64,000 nt of DNA from assembly GCA_964059195.1 (NCBI GenBank), contig CAXKWD010000013.1, positions 25,086,611 to 25,150,610 of the forward strand. The letters are read 5' to 3'. The notes under the pieces were generated by a model. That model saw nothing but the letters and a program-made list of their open reading frames with translations, did not search any database and had not been told where the DNA came from. Of this stretch, positions 10,053 through 21,588 are shown in pieces (position 1 is the stretch's first letter; each line of letters starts with the position of its first letter). Source of the stretch: Ectobius pallidus (taxonomy: Eukaryota > Arthropoda > Insecta > Blattodea > Ectobiidae). Position numbers and translations under genes: made by a program.

Positions 10053-12928
10053 CCAATACATAATGACATTACTGGTATCTATTGTTTCATGTTGAAGTTG
10101 TGTTAATTTACAGCACTCCACACTCTATTAAAATATTGCACTGCAGAATAACTGAATGCAGACAAATAAGGCAGAAAACTTAAATGTACATTTTTCTTAT
10201 ATATCATGTAATAATGGCAGGGCCCCAGTAGAAAAGACCGACCTGACCACCCTTTATGGAGGGGGGGGCTGATGGGACTGTATCAATTTTCATTTTAAAT
10301 TACTAAGTTTTATTTTTATTTGTTACAACTTCAAACCCCATTTTCCTCAGTACTTCGAAAAATGGACCTAATAGTTTTTCCCGTGTGCCCTTCATATGCA
10401 AATCTAACTAAAAGAGTAGCACTATTGACGATACTCACTTCCATTTACTGAGCAATTACAGCACGTCCCTGACCGAGTCATGGCCGCCGAGTACTGGTAA
10501 CACTCTTCATTAAATGTCTCGCCAAACATTCGTCAAGCTTGAGGAGTTTATTGCTGGCGTAACAACTTTCCACGCACTTATTTAGCTATCCTTCCCAATG
10601 ATTCCACGAAGTAATGGCCCAATGAACAAATTCATTGGATTTCTCAATTCTTCGGGACAAAGGTTAACTTGGAGTGAACTATTTATTGTGCTGGAATCCA
10701 TGAGGTACAGATTGGTTCCGGAAGCTGGTTGTAGCAGATACCAGCAGCTGCAAGCACTGGAGTCTCCGCTATAAACAAAGCTGGTCCCAGGTTGGTGACA
10801 TCACGCAGCTATAAAAATATCAGACATTTCATGTATTCGAGTTTACGAGTTTACTGTAAGACTACTTAGCTCATGGACCAATGACCAAGCCAGTATAAGA
10901 ATATGTGGAATTTCAACCAATCGCTAGTGTCAATCGCCATGACTTTAACACTTTAATTTTACCGCAACTACGTTCACTTGTTTTTAATGTAAATTCACAA
11001 GGACTGAACACTGAAACCTCTTCATACCTGTATCTTCTTAGATCAAACATAATTTACAGAATTAATCATTAATCGCAGCAACTGGATATATATGAGCTGC
11101 ATAAGAGAAAAATGAGATATGAAAATAATGAAAAATTATTTGAATATTTAGTGAAGAATTTCAAATGTAGTATAATAAATACAATATTAATAACACGATA
11201 TTATTTTAGCAATGAGGTTCGGAAGATCAGCCATTTCATAATTACGGGTGGGACATTCTAGCAAATTATAAAAACTATTTTTGTTTATTACATATCATAA
11301 ATAATAAACTAGAATTGGTTCTTCACATTCTTTAAAATATACAATGCCTTCTCCTCCATACTACATGCAAAGCATTATTTAAAATTTATTTTAATTATTT
11401 TAAATTTGTTTTTCAAAATCTGTTACGGCTGGGACATAATTTTGACACTGATTTTCATGATGCAAAACAAAACCTCATTTTCTGTTCTACTATTACTGTT
11501 AGGGTCTTAATGTTGTTATTAATGAAGGTATGAGGGATTAAATACAAATTATAAACGGTTTCCAGGTTGTCAGAACATTTATTTAACTCATCAATAATAA
11601 TTTAACAAAACTATCACTGTTACGGGTGGGACAAAAGTTCACTTGTTTGTTATTTTACATAGTAATTAACCACACATTTTTTTTAAGTTACTCTTATACC
11701 AAATTGTACCTTGAGATGTATATTTTCTCAAATGAAAATGAACATAGCTGATTATTCTTGACTACTTGGTATTAAAGTGTGTTGAAATCATGCTAAAAAT
11801 GGCAAAAAAAGTAACTCAACGCAATAAATAAGTAAATCGACAGATTTTACACATGAAACCACTTCAGATACACCTAAGTCCTTAAAATTTAGAGAATTTG
11901 AGGTTTTAAACTTATTTTTGACCACCCAATTACAATAATTTTATAACTTCTCTCTATTAGGGAAAAATTTCCATATTTTATGAAATGGCTGAGATGAAAA
12001 CGTTGAGAAGTCGCACGAAGCATGACTCTCGACGATGTTGCGAAGATTTATGTATGTATATATGTATATATATATTCTACCATAAGCTATCTTGCTTGCA
12101 GGCACAAATAGCGTATTTTCACCAATTTTTCGTGGTTTCATATTATTCAATACATATAAAACATACTTCTGTGAATATTCTCTAAGTAGTCACTATAAGT
12201 ATAACTCGATGTCCGGATTCTCCAAAGATAAATTCACACGCAACGAAGGCTCACCGGGCTACCGGGAAAATCCAGACCTCTCGTTATATTACCTATAACC
12301 AGAGCATCATACATTCGACACTCGTTCATACCTTAGTACACTTCTCCTAATCCCCCAACACAGAACAACCCTGCAGTCGTTATCCTTCACCATTACCCCC
12401 TCTCCCACACGACGTCAAAACCTGTAGGACTTTTCGCCGTTCAAATCTAAATCACTTAATTATTTTCATAATCCTTAAATTGCTTAGCTTTATTTTTTTA
12501 TTTTGATTTATAACAGTCATGTCAATTTGTATATCCTTACATGTTTGTAAAAAAACTTCAATATTCCAAAAGATTTCCCACATAATGTTAAATGTCCGCT
12601 AAAGTTTATTTCCCATATTTCCTTAATGTAGACTTTATTTTTGTATTTAAATACATTATTAGAAGAAATGTATTTAAATTATTACCAGTAAGTTGTTTAT
12701 TTCTGCAAATAATTGTTACTGTATCTTAACATGGCTTTATTTGTTGTGTCCCTTATAATTTCACTTAATGTATAATCAATTATTTTGTAAGCTGTATGTA
12801 TTTAATTCTTTTTTGACCTAATTAAGTGAAAGATAATACATTACAGCCTTAAATTTGCCAGGTAAATTAAAACATTATTATTGTTATTATTATTATTATT
12901 ATAACTAGTAGTAAGATAATATGAGAGC
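10053..12928. other. AT-rich intergenic stretch with three copies of an ACGGGTGGGACA motif
   Basis: No supported gene. A 12-mer ACGGGTGGGACA occurs at 11244-11255 and 11622-11633, with a one-mismatch copy (ACGGCTGGGACA) at 11425-11436. Spacing is 181 and 197 bp on the same strand in otherwise AT-rich DNA. This may mark a decayed tandem repeat or transposon interior. Confidence 0.4.
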
Positions 12929-13578
12929 TGGTTCAATAGTCAAAAAATAAGCTGCCAGTTGGAACTGCAAGTCTATGAAAATCACGTCACAATATCGCGA
13001 AAAAAGCACTGTCTGAGCGCCTTATCCCGTCTAGCAGAGATGCGGTCTGTGGCTGAGGTACATGGTCTTGAGCGATGCATGCGGGCAGTCGGATCAACAC
13101 AACACTGTAATCACAATATACAGTTGCATGTTCACTTCCCCATGCACTGAACAGCTTATTTTAAACTTTACTATTCAATAAATGTGAAACAGAAGTGTCT
13201 AGTGTCGATAGAGGGAAAAGCTCAAATTTGCATTGCACTATGCACATCGAACAAAGTGTTCCCATATCACATTCTGCATCTTCACACTTGTGTTGGTTCG
13301 TTAGTTTATAGCAACTGAAAGTACTTTAATAGGATTCAACACATCTGTATAGACACTCATGGTGACTTCCTTCTATTAACTGATAGACACACAGATCGCA
13401 ATTCATCACTACGGTCGTTGTTTATACTGCGGTAACAAGAAGACGGAAGCCCGTGTTTGATAAGCTGGTGAATGGGTCACTTGAGTTGCAACCGACTGGA
13501 TCGATTCCAGATTTCAAGCTTCAATTTGACGGTCTCACATTTCAAACTGGCAGCTAATTTTTTGTGTACTATTCCATT
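12929..13578. mobile_element. MITE-like element with imperfect 35-40 bp terminal inverted repeats
   Basis: The left end (about 12929-12967) reads GGTTCAATAGTC, then CAAAAAATAAGCTGCCAGTT, then GGAACTG. It is mirrored at 13538-13578, whose reverse complement contains GGAATAGT, ACAAAAAATTAGCTGCCAGTT and TGAAATG. The 650-bp interior has no transposase. I could not identify a clear target-site duplication. Confidence 0.6.
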
Positions 13579-15399
13579 TTAGGATAACCTACATGTGTAG
13601 TTTGAGGGTGGGTTTCGACATGAAGGTTCGTACCATCCCCTTGCAAGTATTTAGTATTCAAATACAACATTTTTTACCCTACTTCACTTCCATGCACCAT
13701 TTCTACTTTCTGTATAAATTGATTCACAGATTGAAAACATACACCATTCTATTCTTATCACGACCTTCATCTTTAAACTCTAAATACGAGTACATGTGTG
13801 AATTAAACGATTTGACATTAAAAAATTAAGAACAATATGTTTGTGTAAGTTATAGGTTTCCTTTCGCTCTGAATGTCTGTGAGCAGCGTATCACGCAACA
13901 ACAAAAAAACAAACAAACAAACAAACAAAAAACATAGCAATACGAAATTTTCTACACGAGTTAATTATCTTCGAAGAAAGTAGAACCAAATGCGTGGAGT
14001 TTTTAAAAAAATTCGCGATTTCAAAAAAAAAGCTCTGACTATTTTGCTATGTTAAACATTTAAATGCTCGTGTTGTAGCCAACTTCTCACTTGAATTTTT
14101 CCATAGAAATTAGAAATTCTGAATTTAACAATGGATGCATAAGTCACACTTTGCCGGGAACTTAACTCTTTGTGATTGTGGAGGCAATGGAATGCACACT
14201 CCTGCAAGGGCTCTGCTTAAACAATTCAGAACATTTAGTGGAAAACTCAGTTACGCTCAGGGCCACGTTACTTATCAGTTATAATAATACAGATCAGACA
14301 CCTACCAACCTATAAATAATAATCTGAATAACTTACTTTTTTTACGGTAAGTATTAACTTTTGAAATAAACTTTCCTGTCGAAACATTTGCTTTGGATTT
14401 CTTTTTAAGAAGCAACGTTTGCTTCAAAAGATACCTAGTTGATATGAAAATTCCAACATAAAGTCATTAAAAAAATAAGTTAAAAGGGACGTTTGCACGC
14501 GTTTTACCGTTTGAGTGCAACTTTTCCCTTTTTTTTTTTCTTTCACCTTTTTTTCTTATAGTTTCAATTCTTTAAATGACCAAAATCTATTCTAAAAATT
14601 AAGCAGATTGTTCATTTATACATCAGATTTCCCAGATTTTCCATGCTATTACCACCCTCTTATCGAATAATACTATTATCCCTTGGCCGAAATTTAGGTA
14701 TGACGAACATACAAACGTTAAATATAATAACTTCGTTCCACAGAAAGTTTTTTTTGTCTCATCAAAAACAAGCTATCCTATCATCTGAGTCTATGCATAC
14801 GACCTTCTCCTACCGGCATGGAACTAAGGCATACATACTTTTCTTAAATTAGTGAAACTTCGAGCATAACAGAGAATTCATACGTGTAACACTCTCGACC
14901 CCTCAGCTCTCTATTTTAATGTGAGCTTATCAGTAGCCGCTGGAATTGTGTGTTGCATGATAAATATTCATGCGATATGGAATGAAGTTGTATCTCTCAC
15001 ATGCTGAGCCTGTAATGACGGGCTTTCCAGCGTGAATTATGTCCTCACAGTTTCTCAAATCATGGAGCGGAAAAGTTTCAAAGTAGATACAATATTACGA
15101 GTACTAGACGGTATAAATTTCAGTAATTAGCCAAATTTGTTAGTATGAATGGTACATACGCAAAGGCATGACAAAAAGGGCTACCAGTAAGAAACGAATA
15201 TTTTTCAAGGCGAATTAATTTATGTACTACATTTAGAAAAGCAAACAAATTTAAATAAAGAATACTAGTTTTCAATTATGACACGATACATTAATTCAAT
15301 AATGCAATTATTAATTTAAAATTATTATTCATTTAAATAATAATGAAAATTTCAAACCATCTTTTTTCCACTAAATAAATTTAGAATATAATATATTTT
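13579..15399. other. AT-rich intergenic stretch
   Basis: No supported gene. It holds an (AAAC)n microsatellite at about 13902-13931 and T-rich runs near 14526-14555. Confidence 0.4.
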
Positions 15400-15505
15400 T
15401 TAGACAGTTAAAAATATTTAGTGCATTTCTGGTGGATTTCAAGGTCATAAATGCCTTGTTTAAAGCTGTTTTGGATCATTTATAGGTCATCAAAATCCTG
15501 GCTCT
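15400..15505. mobile_element. terminal fragment of the GGTCAT-rich hAT-like family
   Basis: TTCAAGGTCATAAATGCC and GGATCATTTATAGGTCATCA blocks end in AAAATCCTGGCTCTACGC. This is the same end pattern as at 1555-1577 and 46715-46740. The left boundary is unclear. Confidence 0.4.
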
Positions 15506-15934
15506 ACGCAAAATATATAGCTTTGTTATTAATGGATCATGCTGAGATTTCTCATTTCGTTATGAACGTTTTTACTAAAGAAATATCATAGAACCATTTG
15601 ATCGAGGTTTCTATGTACAATTGTTAATGAACTACACATCTACGAAACTTTACACTAGCTACCGCTGCCACTACTGTTTCGTGTCAGGGCTTCGTTTAAA
15701 TTTTGAGTCTTTCATTCTCGGTTCCCGTAATAAATGTTTAACATGATGTTTGACTTCTTTGTTGTGTAAGAAACCTAACCTCATTATGAATCCCATGCTT
15801 GCACTATCTCCTCATTCTCTAGACCTCTTGTATATGCTAGCTCAGCATACCCCAGGAGATTGCGACAGGTTTTCTTCCCGCTAGTGCACACATGGTTACG
15901 CATCCCACGTGTAATGCGGACTGGATCTGCTCCT

Positions 15935-16072
15935 GAAAATACCTTGTTGGGTGTGAATGACCACCTGCTGTAGGGAGGGAGTGAGATCTGGAACGGGGTG
16001 CATTCAGCCTCGTGATACAAACTCAGTTGCTACTTGATAGAGAATCCTGCCATCCTGCCATATGCCTATGCC
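15935..16072 (+). mobile_element. internal fragment of SINE family A
   Basis: GTAGGGAGGGAG, ATCTGGAACGGGGTGCATTC and AGCCTCGTGATACAAACTC correspond to the middle of the copies at 4375 and 7022. The fragment then jumps to AATCCTGCCAT, so an internal segment has been deleted. The tRNA head is missing. Confidence 0.65.
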
Positions 16073-16639
16073 TATGTCACTCGCATTCTACAAAATTCAG
16101 TTCATGCCAAATTCCATGGTTTATTTAAAAGGAGGTAAAACACGATTCACGAATTAGCCGTTACATGAATAAAAACTACTGTGATTTGTCATTAACATAA
16201 GAACATATGAATAGCCATATTTGTCAATAACAATTAGTCGCTTACAAATAAATGAGTCTTGACTTGCAAGAAATTTCTTCTTACGTATCGTAAACTGCAA
16301 ACATTTATTTCCATTTTTACATGGTTATCAGCAGGGACATGATTTCTATGTAGGCCTAGTAAGAAATGGCTTAATATGTACATACATATGGGCTAACAAT
16401 TCTCAAAATATGAAGTAAAATCTGTACTAATGTTTTTAAATAATGCAAAATAATATACAGAACAGCTTATGTTATCAACGTTATATATTATATAATATAA
16501 CGTTGCACAGTTATAAAATGAGTACAATTAGACTTATTGCTTAAACATGAAAGCCACAGAAAAAGTATTACACTGCAGACAATTTAGGCCTAAAGGAGAG
16601 TCACAAAATAAAAGCTTAACTTTCTTGCATATACAGAGT
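16073..16639. other. AT-rich non-coding stretch
   Basis: No supported gene. It includes a short near-palindrome around 16478-16503 (ACGTTATATATTATATAATA-type) and two copies of TAGGCCTA (16351-16358 and 16585-16592). Confidence 0.4.
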
Positions 16640-17156
16640 GTAAAAAATTCCTTATACAAACTTAGAGAGATTGTAGAGGAGATAAAATGAAACACATTTA
16701 TTTATGTGACAAAGATGTAATGGGTTCTCAGTTTCCCCGCTAGAGGTCCTTAAAGGGTTTGACAGTGGATGGTGGATTGTATTCAACCTGCCGTGTGATG
16801 AATGTTTTACAGATTTGGTTGAAAATGTCGTCCGTTTACATTAATGCACAGCTGGCATCTGCGTGCAAATGATTGTATCACACGTTCAAAACAACCAGGT
16901 GTCTCACAAATAATTGCTGTAGCTTCAGCCACACAGGCAACCAGCTCTTCTGGAGTATCTATTGGTGTTTCGTACACCAAACGCTTCATCTCCCCCACAA
17001 AAAGCAATCCATAGGACTGAGATCAGGAGAACGTGGTGGCCACTGTACTGGACCCACCCCTCCCAACGGAGAACCTGTCAGATATTTGTCACATAAAAAA
17101 ATAGTTTCATTTCATCTTCTCTACAAACCCTCCAAGTTTGTATACGGAATTTTTAC
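16640..17156 (-). mobile_element. internally deleted mariner/IS630-type DNA transposon with TIRs of about 50 bp
   Basis: The left end (16640-16692: GTAAAAAATTCC, then TATACAAACTT, then a block ending AAAATGAAAC) is mirrored at 17104-17156 (GTTTCATTT, then AAGTTTGTATA, then GGAATTTTTAC). Between the ends, the minus strand encodes only the carboxy-terminal part of a DDE transposase. The 5' half of the transposase has been deleted, which makes this a non-autonomous derivative. The plus-strand frame at 16873-17220 is a shadow. Confidence 0.75.
16807..17045 (-). pseudogene. transposase C-terminal fragment (IS630/Tc1-mariner type), frameshifted
   Basis: On the minus strand the frame reads W-P-P-R-S-P-D-L-S-P-M-D-C-F-L-W-G. 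This is the conserved segment around the third catalytic acidic residue of IS630/Tc1-mariner-like transposases. A one-base frameshift at a G run near 16996 separates it from the continuing frame, which includes VYETPIDTPEELVACVAEA and ends R-C-Q-L-C-I-N-V-N-G-R-H-F. That ending matches the usual C-terminal part of these enzymes. The amino-terminal helix-turn-helix and the first two catalytic aspartates are absent, so it cannot encode an active transposase. It lies between the element's TIRs. Confidence 0.75.
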
Positions 17157-18081
17157 CCCCTATTTAATTGAGACCTTTTTAGCCGTTGCTGCAATCTTGG
17201 AGGCACTTCTTAATATTTGAATGAGAATTGCTTATTTTGAAGAAGTGGGTTCAACTGAAACTGCTTCTATTGTCTTGGAAAATTGCTTTGTACTCAATAG
17301 AACTATACTCAATATCACAAGACGTAACAGGGACCAATCTAAAACTTGCAACATTTTCTGAAACTAAATCCAGATCTAGTTCTACAGAGGTCGCCTGGAA
17401 TCTGAAAGCTTCGCGGCCGTTAAAATTCGAACATGCCGTTGGCAATGCGCATGCGTGGAGTGCTAAAGTCCACAATGAAAACATAGTCCGCGGCTCCACG
17501 CGCTTTAGTTAACCAAGTGGATACTAGCGTGATACCGTCAATGTTTTCACCTCAGCACGTTTCGCTTGCATTCGAATTCCCGCCGCCTCTATTTCTGACG
17601 TGGAATATGCTTTCAGTTTGAAGGCGAGCTCTGTACATCTGATTTTCAACATTTCATAGAAATTCAAGAATCCAACTTTGAAATACAGTTGGTAGTGAAA
17701 TATAATTTAAACGATTACCTGATAATATCCATGAAACCATAAAATGTGGAACATATTTAAAAATATATGCGAGTTTTTCTAAAATATGTAAAAATATGTA
17801 CTGTACTTTGAAAAATGGGCAAATATGAAAACTCAAATATGTCTTAAAACATTCCAAATGTCCAAATTCGTAAACATATATGGAAATTTTAACTTCAACT
17901 AATGTACAAAGAAGTATATATTTACATAGAAATCCTGACCCTGGTTATCTTATTTAAGAAATGCTATTTTATATCTAAACTGGCAATAACATCAATGTTC
18001 GATAAAATCGCTGATTAATCTAAACTTTGCTTTTAAGAGATGTTATAACTTATTTTTAACAGCATTACTATAACGTAATAT
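17157..18081. other. non-coding stretch, no feature recognised
   Basis: No supported gene. 17730-17880 is AT-rich and repeats AAATATG-type words. 17400-17600 has locally higher CpG but no convincing exon. Confidence 0.4.
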
Positions 18082-18751
18082 AGGGCCCTGTGGTTTAGCC
18101 ACGAAAATATTACATCCGGTTAGTGGTAACTGGGCTATAGTCCTACGCTACCTGCATCTTGTAAACATTAAGGAAGGGGTAACTCGTCTTCAGTGACGCA
18201 CTTAATAGGTACATTCAAGTTCAAGGGCAGTGTAGCTAGTAGAGGTGTACATATTCTGATTTTAGCTTGCTTGCCCCTTTGAAATTCTGCAACCAGCCAT
18301 AGCTTTTAACTTGCTTGACAAGAGAGCAAGCCATATTACAACGATGATAAGAAATACTGTCGCTATGAGTCACAAGCTCTTCATAACCTGGTAGGTTTCA
18401 CAGGGCCTAAGGAAACTGCAAGGCCTGGCGGAAAGAATATAAAACTAGGTATATCAGTGCACTGGTAAGTCGTGCAGTTACGTAGTTGAGGAACTTCAAA
18501 TGTGTTTAGAGTGCAAGCAAAAGGAGAATGGAGAATTTTACCGTGAAGGAAGCCGAGGAGAAACTAAAATGTGGAGAATATGAATTATCAATGAACGAAG
18601 GTACTAGTCCGGCATGGGAAAAATTTTCAAACATTTTCGAGAAAACATAATAAAATCGATAATAACAATAACAAAAATCCTTTTAGGCAAGCCTACAGGC
18701 TGAGGTAGATTTCGAAGCGCTTTTGGTTTAATTTACTGTCGCTGCGTAGCA

Positions 18752-18909
18752 CTCTTCTTCTTTAGCCTTGGCATGACCCGCAATAATAACTGCAAAAAAG
18801 AGGAAAGAGAACTTTTTCAAACATTAAAATCTCTTCTTCTTTAGCCTTGGCATGATCCGCAATAATAACTGCAAAAAAGAGGAAAGAGAACTTTTTCAAA
18901 CATTAAAAT
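18752..18909. repeat. 79-bp tandem duplication (two copies)
   Basis: Units at 18752-18830 and 18831-18909 are nearly identical. Both start CTCTTCTTCTTTAGCCTTGG and end ACATTAAAAT. One C/T difference (ACCCGC against ATCCGC) is visible, so the duplication is recent. Confidence 0.9.
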
Positions 18910-19019
18910 CTCGCCTTATATGAAAACTGTCAAGAAACTAGTTATTGATTTGTAGAGTACTCATCAAGAGCTTTTCAACGATATCCCACAAGACGTAGTT
19001 TAAAAAATTTCGAATTTCC

Positions 19020-19053
19020 ATCTCCCCACCCCCACCCCCACCCCCACCCCCAC
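19020..19053. repeat. (CCCCCA)n microsatellite
   Basis: Five to six C-rich hexamers in tandem on the plus strand, inside the nested hAT-like element. The GGGGGT complement has a G-quadruplex-compatible pattern. Confidence 0.85.
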
Positions 19054-19305
19054 TCGTACCCCCAAAACCCTCCGAATCGTTGGTGTCACTGAGAAATCCA
19101 TAAGGAGTACTCTAATTTATTCAAACAAAGTTTCCCTCTATACTTCATAGGGGCCGAGATATAAATGTTTTAAAATTTCAACCCCTTCCCCCGACCACCA
19201 CCTTGCGCCAATTTTGCTCATCGACGAACTTGTCCGAACTATTGGGCTTAGAAATCACATAATAAAATTTGGTTCAAATATCTTCAAAATTACGGCCGCT
19301 AGCGT

Positions 19306-19363
19306 GTAAAGATATATATGTATATGTAGGGTATATATAAAATTTATATACATATATACATAC

Positions 19364-19401
<38 letters not shown>

Positions 19402-19408
19402 TCTGGCT

Positions 19409-19451
<43 letters not shown>
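19306..19451. repeat. (TA)n / (TACA)n microsatellite
   Basis: Long alternating TA tracts with a TACATACATACA block, interrupted once by TTCTGGCTTGCA at 19401-19412, and ending in (AC)n. The 66-codon Tyr/Ile frame here is repeat translation. Confidence 0.9.
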
Positions 19452-19454
<3 letters not shown>

Positions 19455-20329
19455 TAAATATATCACTTTTTTTTAACAGGCGGTGGTTTCGTACTTAGGG
19501 AGGCATGAAACGTAAAGATATGAAAGAATTTTTCGAAAGTCATGACATGGTATCGATTGCAATAGGTAGATTTTCTTCGAAATCTACCTAATAATAAAAT
19601 TAATAAATGTGTTAAGACGCTAAAACGATTTTTAATACTTTATCCACCTTCTATTTATCTGCATGTTGAATTTCTTATACCAGCATGTAGAAAAGCAAGA
19701 AAGTATTACCTACACTTAGCAACTACAGTTGTTTAGCTGATAGGAATGTCGCAAGCTTATTCTGGCTTGCATAAGCTAGGTTTAACCTGACCCACGCAAG
19801 CCTAAAGAAACCTGCCTGCTTGCTAGCTGTGACGCTGGCAACTTGCTTGCCTGGCGTTCAAGCGGGTATGGGCAAGCTAAAATCGAGATTTGTACACCTC
19901 TAGTACCTTGTCTACTGAAATGATAGACATAGCGTCATAGAATAGTCACTTAAACAAAATATATTTTCGAGTGAAACGAACATAAATATACACATCATAT
20001 GCATTAATAAGTGTTAATAATATTCACAGTAAAAATGAAAAGGCAAAATATGCGTTATGTCTGTGCATGCTCTGTGTTGCAATGAATGATAATATACGTT
20101 TTCAAGTTTTCAAAAGAAAATTATCTTCTATTTTCCTCTACACAAGATCTGTACTGGGAAAACTCTCTCTACGTCGCATGACGTGACGGGGGCAAATTTA
20201 AACAAAGATGAGGTATTAGTGTTTCCTGTGTGTGGGCTAACATTGTGGTCTCCTTCTAATCTAATGCATCTCGAAAGGTTCAAAGAATAGAAATCCTACA
20301 TTTTTTTTCTGGAGAATGCTTTTTAATTT

Positions 20330-21480
20330 CTGCTGCACCTGTATAAATATTGAATATTCAGGTTGACTTTTAGTTATGGATAATTCCTCCATGAGTCTGA
20401 TCGCATGTGCTATTTCCATATTTCATCTCTCTAGAAGATTGATGCATCTAAACAGTTTCCCGAAATTATTTGCAATGAACTTGATGTTACTTAGTAGCTT
20501 TTCTGATACAAGCTTTTTTGCTTGTTTTATTCACCCATTTTGTTCGTCGTCAAGAATATTTAGTATTTCAAGAATCTGAGGGGAGTATTTTGAATAATAC
20601 AGAACAGCATTCAACCAAGTAGGACTACACCATCGGGTCACAATAGGTTTCGGGAGTAAAGGGATGTCTGGTTCAGCTTCTCTAAAGTTTCTTAGTCTCA
20701 CAGGTGATTTCAGAAGTATTTTCTTTACTTCAGAAATGAAACTGTTTACATCTGTAAATAAGGATGGTGCACTTTCAGCGACCTTGTGCAGACACTGGGC
20801 ACGTCACATGCACCAGTCTTGGGTACAAGCTTCTATATTTCCTTAGCAGCAGGAGATCAGTGACGAGGGGAAGGATATTTTCACGTGTAACACAATTTGG
20901 CCGTAACAGAATCATTGACTTCTCAAACAGGTTTAAAATGGTTAATTTCTTTACTCTTTCTATTAATTCTGATGTTAATAAGTATATTTCTCCCGGATGG
21001 TTTTCACTTTGCGTACGAGCAATTACATGCTCTACACTCCTCCAAACACAATCTGTCGTTTCATCTATGGAAGCCCATACTGTCGAACACAGTGTTTCTA
21101 ATATATTTTAATACATTTTCCTAGCACTGTTTCAAACATTCTTTGCATAATGTTGTTTCAGATGGCAACATTTTACCACTTTATTTCTCCAGAAACTGTT
21201 TGAAATACTGATTTTCGAGTTTCCAGAAGGGAATTGTGGTGCCCACCATCAAGTTGCACAGATCACTAAAAAGGCATTGTGTCTGTCTGACTAAAATTTT
21301 ACGTTGAAGGTATATTTCCTGCCTCTCTTCCTCGATGTTTATGCAATTCAACATTTTTTATGCATCTTACTTGCGAAAAATACTCAGTGCCATATTCAGC
21401 CACAATTGCATTTGTTGTGCGTTCGGACGTCCTCATTTATGCATGGTTTGACTTCACTCATAACAATATTCCGCACCTAA
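20330..21480 (-). pseudogene. decayed hAT-family transposase (CGGBP1/BED-like)
   Basis: Minus-strand translation, pieced across lesions, gives segments typical of the insect hAT transposases annotated as CGG triplet repeat-binding protein 1-like. These include F-S-D-L-C-N-L-M-V-G-T-T-I-P-F-W-K-L-E-N (about 21270-21210), W-A-S-I-D-E-T-T-D (about 21080-21050), L-Y-P-R-L-V-H-V-T-C (about 20820) and L-P-K-P-I-V-T-R-W (about 20640). It continues to about 20330 through Y-Y-S-K and E-I-L-N-I-L. At least two in-frame stops (near 21180 and 21121) and one frameshift (near 20800, after V-T-C) break the frame. The plus-strand frames at 20376-21124 are shadows. Its position inside the TIRs of the outer element makes it that element's former transposase. 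Confidence 0.7.
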
Positions 21481-21588
21481 TGCCCGGTGACCCGCCACAG
21501 GCAGTACAAGTTGATTACTAACTCAGAAAGCTTGCTTTGCCTTGTGCACCACTAACTTGACGAATTATTGGCTAAACCCCACGGCCCT

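Larger units (their letters stand above)
18240..19902. mobile_element. nested hAT-like non-autonomous element with TIRs and a decayed 8-bp TSD
   Basis: The left end (18240 onward) is TAGAGGTGTACATATTCTGA, then TTTTAGCTTGCTTGCCC. The right end (reverse complement from 19902) is TAGAGGTGTACAAATCTCGA, then TTTTAGCTTGCCC. Flanking octamers GTAGCTAG (18232-18239) and GTACCTTG (19903-19910) agree at 6 of 8 positions, as expected for an old hAT target duplication. The interior holds a 79-bp tandem duplication, a (CCCCCA)n run and a long TA-rich microsatellite, and no transposase. Confidence 0.65.
18082..21588. mobile_element. hAT-like transposon (outer element) with a nested TIR element and a broken transposase
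   Basis: The left end AGGGCCCTGTGGTTTAGCCA (18082-18101) is mirrored near 21569-21588, whose reverse complement reads AGGGCCGTGGGGTTTAGCCA. That is 18 of 20 matches. Inside lie a second TIR element (18240-19902) and, on the minus strand, a decayed CGGBP1/BED-like hAT transposase (20330-21480). The flanks (CGTAATAT / CTAATGAC) do not form a clean 8-bp duplication, so the outer boundaries rest on the TIRs and the internal transposase. Confidence 0.6.

Noticed and set aside
17251..17512. Overlapping plus and minus frames of 82-94 codons as coding
   Set aside because: The two frames are shadows of each other and neither shows a known motif. The locally higher GC alone is not evidence.
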